From assembly GCA_002392275.1 (NCBI GenBank), contig DGGQ01000098.1, positions 1 through 6,526 on the forward strand: a stretch of DNA of 6,526 nt, written 5' to 3'. The stretch is from Treponema sp. UBA3870 (GTDB lineage Bacteria > Spirochaetota > Spirochaetia > Treponematales > Treponemataceae). Each line of letters begins with the position of its first letter. The first letter of the stretch is position 1. Position numbers and translations under genes: made by a program. Below the pieces are notes generated by a model. The model was not told where the DNA came from. It saw only the letters and a program-made list of their open reading frames with translations, and searched no databases. Below, one piece after another: positions 1-5,533 of the stretch.

Positions 1-1339
1 TTGCGGCATTCATGGCAAGAAGGTTGGTCTGGGACGCGACGGACTGAATCACCTTGATGACCTCAATCATCCTGTTGGACATGTCAGAAATTCCGTTGAT
101 GATTTCCTGTGTCTTCTTTACCTCCGCACTTCCAGAAATTGACTCCTCCGTCAGCTCGGTCGAAAGTGTCTGCGCACGAGAAATTAGATTCGTAATCGAC
201 TTGAAGTTGTCAACCATCTCGTTCATCGAAACCGCATTTTCCTTTTCGGACTTTGACTGGTTTTCCGTGAATCCGCTGACCTTGGCCGCGTCCGTGCTCA
301 GTTTCTCAACACCAGAATTCACAGTACCCAGAAGCTGCGTCTGATTGTAACTTTCGGATGTCATCGCATGGAAACTTTCCACAATCTGTGAAATGTCCTT
401 TGAAGAAGTTTCCGTCAGCGTCAAAAGCTCCTCCGCGCTGTAATCAACGGATTCGGTTTCATCCTTCAGTTTCAAAAGCGAAGACCTAAGGGAGTCCATC
501 AAAAGATTCATCTCCGACATCAAAAGTCCAAAATCATCGAACGCACTGATGTAAATGCGGCTCTTCAAATCTCCCTCGGTTCTTAGCTTCTCAATCTTGT
601 CAATCGTAATTCCGAAACGCTTCTTGAGCTGGTGCAGATTCATTATGACCAGCGGAATACAGATTGCCAGCCCCTGAACCAATGCAAATGCGGCCTTGCC
701 CAAAAACTTGTCCATGGTCCATCCATGCCTCGCCGCACTATATCCAGAACAGAAGACATGCCACGCCACGGTCCCAATGACGATAAATATAATCCGGCCC
801 AATGACGAAGAGACTGTGCTCCTTTTAAAATCCTTGCATGAAACCAACCTGAGTTTACGCAGCTCCTTGCTTGCAAGGGTCATGTAGCATCGGACCGAAT
901 ACTGGACGGCAACCAATCCGTAGCACAAAATCAAAATCATTATTATGAACAGATCCATGCCATTGTATGTCACCTTGCCCGCAATTTTTTTGATTATGAT
1001 TGTCGTTCCGTTTCCAAGCAGATAGCCCACCATAAGCGCTATCGTCGTTATGATTTTTAATTTTTTTAGTATCCTTTCGCTGCTTCTTTTTTCCTCTTCA
1101 GAAATTTCCTGAGTCTCGGCTTTCTTTATTATCTGCAGGAGGGGCTTCATCACAATATATCCGACGATTGAAATTACAACCGCAATTCCTGTGGCCGGTC
1201 CAAGAGTCGCACCCAAGCCTCCGACCCATTCGCTCCATTCGCCGCCCTTTATCTGTGTCACCTGAAACGACGAAAGCAACGGGACACCTATAATAGTGCT
1301 GATTCCAAAAAGCCACATGTACAATTGAAACAGATTCAT
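1..1339 (-). CDS. Methyl-accepting chemotaxis protein, six-TM N-terminus (3'-truncated by window edge)
   Basis: Chemoreceptor that would signal through CheW/CheA to the flagellar motor from the inner membrane. The frame is open from the ATG at 1339 to the left edge, giving 446 residues, and the C-terminus is missing. Six hydrophobic segments lie at about residues 6-25, 42-71, 94-116, 128-149, 181-203 and 212-236. Charged loops at 72-93 and 150-180 fit a cytoplasmic side, with only short external loops. A HAMP-like stretch follows at about 237-290 (GDL at 256-258, DDFG at 268-271, N278). A long helical region then reaches the hairpin-tip motif QTNLLAMNAA at 437-446, where the usual ALNAA is AMNAA. 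GGAGAG at 1345-1350 is a good ribosome site 5 nt before the ATG. There is no large periplasmic ligand domain, unlike Tar/Tsr-type receptors, so the stimulus is unknown. The family assignment is firm; the specificity cannot be read. Confidence 0.93.
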   Translation of the reverse strand, partial: MNLFQLYMWLFGISTIIGVPLLSSFQVTQIKGGEWSEWVGGLGATLGPATGIAVVISIVGYIVMKPLLQIIKKAETQEISEEEKRSSERILKKLKIITTIALMVGYLLGNGTTIIIKKIAGKVTYNGMDLFIIMILILCYGLVAVQYSVRCYMTLASKELRKLRLVSCKDFKRSTVSSSLGRIIFIVIGTVAWHVFCSGYSAARHGWTMDKFLGKAAFALVQGLAICIPLVIMNLHQLKKRFGITIDKIEKLRTEGDLKSRIYISAFDDFGLLMSEMNLLMDSLRSSLLKLKDETESVDYSAEELLTLTETSSKDISQIVESFHAMTSESYNQTQLLGTVNSGVEKLSTDAAKVSGFTENQSKSEKENAVSMNEMVDNFKSITNLISRAQTLSTELTEESISGSAEVKKTQEIINGISDMSNRMIEVIKVIQSVASQTNLLAMNAA

Positions 1340-1400
1340 TCTTTCTCTCCATAATTTTTAGAAATTGCCAATAGAGAACCTCAAACAAAACACCCAATGG

Positions 1401-1426
1401 TTATTTCGCTGGGTCCGACATTTTTA
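1401..1426 (-). promoter_or_regulatory. Weak sigma-28-like promoter candidate for the chemotaxis receptor
   Basis: On the minus strand TAAA (1426-1423) is followed after 14 nt by CGAAATAA (1408-1401). The flagellar sigma-28 consensus is TAAA-N15-GCCGATAA, so the -35 half matches but only the final ATAA of the -10 half does, with a spacer one base short. It would leave a leader of roughly 50-55 nt before the receptor start, which is plausible. It overlaps the hairpin at 1404-1437, so both readings cannot be equally trusted. Low confidence. Confidence 0.18.
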
Positions 1427-1437
1427 GCCCAGCAAAA
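1404..1437 (-). terminator. Possible terminator hairpin downstream of the CAP-domain gene
   Basis: On the minus strand TTTTGCTGGG (1437-1428) pairs with CCCAGCGAAA (1413-1404): ten pairs including one G-U wobble, with a 14-nt loop. It begins 38 nt past the stop codon of the CAP gene. The sequence after the stem is only loosely T-rich (TGTTTTGTTTG, after about 14 nt), so this is not a textbook intrinsic terminator. It could instead be an attenuating or processing hairpin in front of the receptor gene. Confidence 0.35.
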
Positions 1438-1475
1438 TTCTTTCCCATGGAAGCTCCTGTTCTCACACAGGGTCC

Positions 1476-3587
1476 CTATCTTTCAGTCTTCACCAAATCT
1501 ATCACGCAGATTGTGCCGGTCTTTGAGTGCCTGCCAATTGCGACACCAGCGGCATCAAACTCTCCGTTCAAAAGAATACGCCTGTGTCCGCGTCCTGCAA
1601 TCTGGTCGTCAATCAGAAGCTGCAAAACAATGTCCACCGGAGTATAGCATCCAAGCGATATAAGCTCGGCAGCCTTTTCCCATTCGCAGAAACGGTCCAC
1701 CCTCTCCAGCCAGAAAGTGTCGCTCACGGTCCTGCCCTTTTTCGCGGCTGATTCGGCAAACTCGACGCACGCATCGTGCAGACCAAGGGAGAACGAAATC
1801 TCCGGCAAGGGATTCATTGAATTCATTTCGGAAACAAGTTCCCCAAGTGCAGTCTGGAAAGTGGATTTCTCCGAAGAAACGAGCGGGGAAAGTCTTGTGC
1901 TGACATACTCCTGTGGATGCGCCCTTGCAAAATTGATTTCTTCAACCACAGAGGATTCAGCAAGCGTCACTCCATTCCCATAAGACGAAATCCCGGACTC
2001 AAGGACCGAATCATTTTTTGGAACAAAGTCGGACGCAAGCTCCACCAGGGCCATGCCAGTGTACACACCATGAACGGAAGTCGCCGCCCCTATGTACGAA
2101 TACGAAGACGAAAGCAAAGCCTTGCGCTGATTCCTTGCAGGAAATTTTTCATCGACAAGCATCCTGGCCACAGCAAGCTCCGGAAGCTCGTCACCAAAAT
2201 AAAGCACCTCGCCACCGCCATTCAGAACACCGTAGCGGGCAATCCTTGTCTGCCACTTGGAGTCATACGCACTTGACGCTGTTTTTCCCTGCGCCAAAAC
2301 CCATTCTGACGCGGCATTGTTCAGTCCATCCATAACCTTCAGAGCGGGAACGGACTTTCCCTTCTCCATCTCGCGAATCAAATCGGACAGGGCCTTCTGG
2401 AAATCATTTGCCTCATTTTTTACAAGCGGCTCCAGACGCACCTTGGCATACTCACGGGGCTTTGTGCGCGCCCAGTTGATTTCATAAATCATGTCGGACG
2501 CTGCATCCGATGCAAGGATGCCGTTGGCGGGAGTGTTTTCCATTACATGCCACGAAGCCATGTCCACGCACACAACAGAGTTTTCGCCAATAAATCCACC
2601 GGCATAGTTCAGGCTTGCGGAAAGAAGATTGTCCCTGTTGCCGGAGGTTGAATCAGAAAGCATACGAATTACAGCCGCCCGTGGGTCCGACTCGCCAACT
2701 GTAAAAGCCTCCGCCACAGCTCCCCAGTTTCTGAGCGAACGTATATTCCTCTCCCATGCTGCTGACTGCGAAAGTTTTCCCGACCCGGAATAATTTGAGC
2801 CGCGAACGAATTTTTCAGCGGAGCCACAAAGTTCCTTGCTGTACGCAAGCTCCGGGACAGGCGTAAAATTTTTTAGATATGTAATCAGTGCGGAAACATC
2901 GTTTTTCAGGCTTCCACCATTCTTTGCCAAAACTCCAAGCCTTGTAGAAATATAGTCCAGCGGTTTTGTACGCGCAAGATTGATTTCAGAAATCAGCTGC
3001 CGCACGTCATCCTCATGGTAGAGCTGGTCAGGAAGGTCGTCATAGGAAATGCAACCGGACGCAAAATCAAGAACACAGTCGTTTTTGTAAGTGTCGTTCT
3101 CCCGGATTACCGCACCCAGATGGGAAAAAGCGTCCGAAAAAATCACACGGCGGTGGCTCCTTTTGTCAGACTCCATATCAAGAAGAAGCGAAAGCACAAC
3201 ACCACGGGCATCGGAATACCCATAGACGGTCATCTCTCCGCAGGACTTCCATGAAACATATTTTGAAATACGGCTGTCGTAGTCCGCCGCGTTCCGCTCG
3301 TTTTCACCAAGACTCTTTTCCTTTGCAGATTTATAAAGACCGGACGACCATGACAGGGCTGGAACAGGATTCATAGTCCTCATAAGGGAAATGCACTCGA
3401 CAACGGCGGACTGGTAGGAACCAAGTGTGCCATCCACCAGAGGCTCCAGCACTTTTTTGACATACTCCTTTGGGGCGGTCCGTGCCAGATTGATTTCATC
3501 CAGAACCTTTCTTTCCTCGGTAGACTGGGCAAAAACCGACGCAGAGAAAATTGTTACCAGAGACAGTACCAGACAGAATTTCTTCAT
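1476..3587 (-). CDS. Secreted protein with four tandem CAP/SCP domains
   Basis: A 703-residue exported protein; its function is not known from the sequence. Residues 1-20 form a signal peptide (MKK, a hydrophobic core, then VFA before Q21). Four copies of a roughly 155-residue CAP (SCP/PR1-like) domain follow, at about residues 26-180, 195-350, 365-520 and 545-703. Each opens with EIN(L/W/F)AR and P-x-(E/D)Y, has a central V/L-P-x-L/I segment, and keeps a Glu at 118, 293, 460 and 641. The distal CAP histidine is present in repeats 1 (H145) and 4 (H668) but is N317 and Q487 in repeats 2 and 3. The other canonical histidine is not seen in any copy. No lipobox, transmembrane anchor or cell-wall module is present, so a periplasmic or secreted product is likely. 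The start was set at the ATG because AGGTGG lies 5 nt before it; an in-frame GTG at 3596 falls inside that site. Bacterial CAP proteins mostly lack a defined activity. Confidence 0.88.
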   Translation of the reverse strand: MKKFCLVLSLVTIFSASVFAQSTEERKVLDEINLARTAPKEYVKKVLEPLVDGTLGSYQSAVVECISLMRTMNPVPALSWSSGLYKSAKEKSLGENERNAADYDSRISKYVSWKSCGEMTVYGYSDARGVVLSLLLDMESDKRSHRRVIFSDAFSHLGAVIRENDTYKNDCVLDFASGCISYDDLPDQLYHEDDVRQLISEINLARTKPLDYISTRLGVLAKNGGSLKNDVSALITYLKNFTPVPELAYSKELCGSAEKFVRGSNYSGSGKLSQSAAWERNIRSLRNWGAVAEAFTVGESDPRAAVIRMLSDSTSGNRDNLLSASLNYAGGFIGENSVVCVDMASWHVMENTPANGILASDAASDMIYEINWARTKPREYAKVRLEPLVKNEANDFQKALSDLIREMEKGKSVPALKVMDGLNNAASEWVLAQGKTASSAYDSKWQTRIARYGVLNGGGEVLYFGDELPELAVARMLVDEKFPARNQRKALLSSSYSYIGAATSVHGVYTGMALVELASDFVPKNDSVLESGISSYGNGVTLAESSVVEEINFARAHPQEYVSTRLSPLVSSEKSTFQTALGELVSEMNSMNPLPEISFSLGLHDACVEFAESAAKKGRTVSDTFWLERVDRFCEWEKAAELISLGCYTPVDIVLQLLIDDQIAGRGHRRILLNGEFDAAGVAIGRHSKTGTICVIDLVKTER
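1479..3512 (-). repeat. Four diverged tandem CAP-domain repeats within one gene
   Basis: Approximate limits on the minus strand are 3512-3048 (repeat 1), 3005-2538 (repeat 2), 2495-2028 (repeat 3) and 1955-1479 (repeat 4). They are recognised at protein level by the recurring EIN-x-AR opening and the conserved Glu region. The DNA of the opening motif is also visibly similar between copies (an attgatttc core near 3490, 2970, 2477 and 1932), but the rest has diverged, so this is an old amplification rather than a recent duplication. Repeats are separated by linkers of about 15-25 residues. Confidence 0.85.
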
Positions 3588-3592
3588 ATTTC

Positions 3593-3598
3593 CCACCT
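3593..3598 (-). promoter_or_regulatory. Ribosome binding site deciding the CAP-gene start
   Basis: AGGTGG on the minus strand sits 5 nt before the ATG at 3587. The alternative GTG start at 3596 lies within this site and has no good Shine-Dalgarno of its own, so the ATG is preferred. Confidence 0.75.
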
Positions 3599-3611
3599 CT
3601 ACTATAGAAAG

Positions 3612-3637
3612 TCTCTAAAAGCTGAAGTTTTTAGAGA
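3612..3637. repeat. Perfect 9-bp inverted repeat in the divergent intergenic region
   Basis: TCTCTAAAA (3612-3620) and TTTTAGAGA (3629-3637) are perfect inverted copies around an 8-nt centre. The element touches the candidate -10 box of the CAP gene (3637-3642) and lies in its predicted leader. It could be an operator for a dimeric regulator or a 5'-UTR hairpin. It has too little GC and the wrong position for a terminator of either flanking gene, since both start here and diverge. Confidence 0.6.
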
Positions 3638-3642
3638 TTATA
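3637..3642 (-). promoter_or_regulatory. Candidate -10 box for the CAP-domain gene
   Basis: TATAAT on the minus strand inside an alternating AT run (3637-3647), about 50 nt before the ATG. No convincing -35 box is found at 16-18 nt; a TTGAAA at 3674-3669 is too far (26 nt). A second candidate, TATAGT at 3606-3601, would start the transcript inside the ribosome site and is less likely. Confidence 0.35.
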
Positions 3643-3700
3643 TATATCATCCCACAGAAGGTGGAATTTTTCAAGGGGGGAATTGTGTCAACGCCCAGAC

Positions 3701-3729
3701 TAGACCAGCACAATCTCCTCCTATATAAT
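3701..3729 (+). promoter_or_regulatory. Sigma-70-type promoter candidate for the lipoprotein gene
   Basis: TAGACC (3701-3706, four of six matches to TTGACA), a 17-nt spacer and a perfect TATAAT (3724-3729). Transcription would start near 3736, just ahead of the GGAGG ribosome site at 3741-3745, giving a short leader of about 17 nt. Confidence 0.55.
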
Positions 3730-3740
3730 AGAAAGAAAAT

Positions 3741-3745
3741 GGAGG
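3741..3745 (+). promoter_or_regulatory. Ribosome binding site supporting a TTG start
   Basis: GGAGG lies 7 nt before the TTG at 3753. The first in-frame ATG (3780) is 34 nt away from this site and would lose the basic residues of the signal peptide, so the TTG start is preferred. Confidence 0.7.
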
Positions 3746-3752
3746 CAACATA

Positions 3753-4241
3753 TTGAGACGGATTTTGTTTGTACACACGATGATTCTTTTGTCGCTGATT
3801 TTTTCTCTCTTGATTTTTTCATGCGCCACAACGTCAATGACTGCCGAGCCGACAAAAGTTTCCACTACTGAAAAAAAGGAAACCAAATCAGAATCAACAA
3901 ATCCACTCGCGCCGCAGATTCTGGAGATGGGTTTCTCGTCATCGTTTGGAAAAGATTCACAGAGCGTGCAGAAAATAAAATCGGGGAAACAGGCTGTCCT
4001 GTATATGCGTCTCAGGGATTCGGAATGGAACCTCGCGGGCGTGACAATAACGGCCCAGAACGTGAACAAAAAAGCGGAGCCAATTTCAATAAACTTCGAC
4101 TACCAGTACCAGGAGGAATTTGTTTTCGCGCAAAGCCTCGATGTCCCGGAAGAAAAAGGAAGCTGGACATTCACGGCTGTGGCTTTCGACCATGGCGGAC
4201 AAAGAAGCAGCGCGGTAAAGACGACAGTCACCGTCGAGTGA
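3753..4241 (+). CDS. Small lipoprotein, hypothetical, possible beta-sandwich domain
   Basis: A 162-residue predicted lipoprotein that I do not recognise as a named family. It starts at TTG, chosen for the GGAGG site 7 nt upstream. Residues 1-23 are a type II signal peptide: basic MRR, a long hydrophobic core, and the lipobox IFS before C24. This is a relaxed spirochete-style box rather than the classical LAGC. After C24 comes a Ser/Thr/Lys/Glu-rich linker to about residue 50. The remaining 110 residues show alternating hydrophobic and polar stretches (for example VLYMRLRD, VTITAQNV and the terminal KTTVTVE), which suggests an Ig-like or similar all-beta fold; this is inferred from pattern only. 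The gene is divergent from the CAP-domain gene and convergent with the FGGY kinase, whose end is 14 bp away, so it is probably monocistronic. Its terminator is not evident. Confidence 0.8.
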   Translation: MRRILFVHTMILLSLIFSLLIFSCATTSMTAEPTKVSTTEKKETKSESTNPLAPQILEMGFSSSFGKDSQSVQKIKSGKQAVLYMRLRDSEWNLAGVTITAQNVNKKAEPISINFDYQYQEEFVFAQSLDVPEEKGSWTFTAVAFDHGGQRSSAVKTTVTVE

Positions 4242-4255
4242 TTGAGCTTCCCATC

Positions 4256-5506
4256 CTACTCCAGGAACGCCCCCTGCATGAGTCCCTCGAAGCGACAAAG
4301 TTTTTCGCTGGCCTCGACTATGTTTTTATAGCATCCCGCGCCCGTGAACGCAAACACAGCGTCGCCCATAAGCTCGGCATCATGGCACAGGGGGATTTTT
4401 GCTTTCATTCTTGTTACATCGCACTTCATCCTTACCCATTCCTGGTTTCCGGCCTGGCCACCGGCGATTGTAAATTCATCGGGAAAAACGGTGGAAGTTC
4501 CGGCAACAGCATTGCGAAGCACTCCAAAACCGTCTCGGACCTTCAGCGCAATCTCCAGCATCATGTATTTTCCCTGATCATAGATTGCCTCGGTCCCGTC
4601 GTTGTAGATTGTTTCGTGCACGGCCTCATCGTAAGTAAAGGGTCTTCCCTCGTATTCCTCCAGACGCTTTTTGTATTCGGCAAATTTTATTCCAGTGTCC
4701 GGCAGAAGTATGCTCGCGTTCCAAAGTCCCGGAATGATTGAAGGAAGCGTCCTGATTCCCGGAGCCTCGATTTTTTCCGCCGTACATAGATTCAGTCCCT
4801 CGCTGGAACCCGCGCGGTCACAAAGTTTTCCGGCAGAAAGAGTTCCAGTCCCGACAAGCGCGGCAACAAAATCCGGTGCGCCACAGTAAACAGGAAGTCC
4901 CTCCGACACACCGTTTTCGCAATGGGAAAGATAGTCCGCAATCCCGGAAGTGATTTTTCCAGCAAGAGAAGATGGAGCCACAAAATCAGGGAGCCTTGAA
5001 AGGCAGTCACCAAGCCCCGCCTCGGAAATGGAGTCGCCAGTCCAGTATGCGTCCCTGAATCTTTCCTCGGGAAGAATGGTCATGGAATTTCCTGTCAAAA
5101 GGTAGATAAGATACTCTGGACCAGAAAAAACCGTTTTGCCAGAACTCCAGGCATCCGAAAAGATTTTACTGAACGCATGGATTCTTGGAACAAAAAGAGA
5201 CGGAGAGACAAAGGCCCTTGCATAGCCAGAATCGACAGGAGCATTCCACAGAAGTGTCTCGCCATCCTGCCCAACAATGGTCGGACCATTTCCACTGACG
5301 CACACGGCATCAATCCGCAAATCACGCCTGTCCGAAAAAATCTCATCCATAGCGGACTTCATCGCCTTGAGCCAGACGGATGCTTCCCTGTTGTTCTCCG
5401 TCTTTTCAAAAATCTGGCGGCTGTAGGCAACTACGGTCCCGGTGGAATCAATCACAGCAGTCTTCAGGGATGTCGTCCCGATGTCCGCGCAAAAAACCTT
5501 GTCCAT
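4256..5506 (-). CDS. FGGY-family carbohydrate kinase, substrate unknown
   Basis: A 416-residue cytoplasmic sugar kinase of the FGGY / actin-like ATPase fold. The N-terminal phosphate motif is ADIGTTSLKTAVID (7-20). LTG at 137-139 matches the usual LTG landmark. GAPD (209-212) supplies the expected catalytic Asp, D212, followed by GTGT (219-222) and GSSEG (233-237), which corresponds to the GTS motif. The C-terminal nucleotide-binding motif is AGGQAGNQEW (348-357), and E378-x-MGDA (378-383) resembles the family's E-x-LGAA. Two substrate-side landmarks differ: the QMHG-type segment is NGPT (73-76), and W-x-D-x-R is replaced by WNAPVDSG (87-94). It is also shorter than the usual 480-520 residues. 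So xylulokinase or glycerol kinase is unlikely and the sugar cannot be named. The ATG has AGGA 8 nt upstream. It lies 27 bp after the PRPP synthetase gene on the same strand, probably in one transcript. Confidence 0.85.
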   Translation of the reverse strand: MDKVFCADIGTTSLKTAVIDSTGTVVAYSRQIFEKTENNREASVWLKAMKSAMDEIFSDRRDLRIDAVCVSGNGPTIVGQDGETLLWNAPVDSGYARAFVSPSLFVPRIHAFSKIFSDAWSSGKTVFSGPEYLIYLLTGNSMTILPEERFRDAYWTGDSISEAGLGDCLSRLPDFVAPSSLAGKITSGIADYLSHCENGVSEGLPVYCGAPDFVAALVGTGTLSAGKLCDRAGSSEGLNLCTAEKIEAPGIRTLPSIIPGLWNASILLPDTGIKFAEYKKRLEEYEGRPFTYDEAVHETIYNDGTEAIYDQGKYMMLEIALKVRDGFGVLRNAVAGTSTVFPDEFTIAGGQAGNQEWVRMKCDVTRMKAKIPLCHDAELMGDAVFAFTGAGCYKNIVEASEKLCRFEGLMQGAFLE

Positions 5507-5533
5507 GTCCCTTTTCCTGAATCCGTTTACAAA

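Noticed and set aside
1917..2335. Plus-strand open frames of up to 119 codons inside the CAP gene
   Set aside because: They are antisense to a well-supported gene, lack ribosome sites and give compositionally odd proteins with no recognisable domain.
3588..3596. GTG at 3596 as start of the CAP-domain protein
   Set aside because: It lies inside the AGGTGG ribosome site that serves the ATG at 3587 and has no good site of its own.
3671..4069. A 132-codon minus-strand frame opposite the lipoprotein
   Set aside because: It is antisense to a gene with a strong promoter, ribosome site and signal peptide, and shows no independent coding evidence.
4231..4258. Shared terminator between the convergent lipoprotein and kinase genes
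   Set aside because: Only a 4-bp stem (CGAC/GTCG) without a T-tract is visible in the lipoprotein end, and the 14-bp gap has no hairpin.
4025..4741. A 238-codon plus-strand frame spanning the lipoprotein end and the kinase 3' part
   Set aside because: It overlaps two supported genes in other frames, has no ribosome site and encodes nothing domain-like; it arises from codon bias on the opposite strand.
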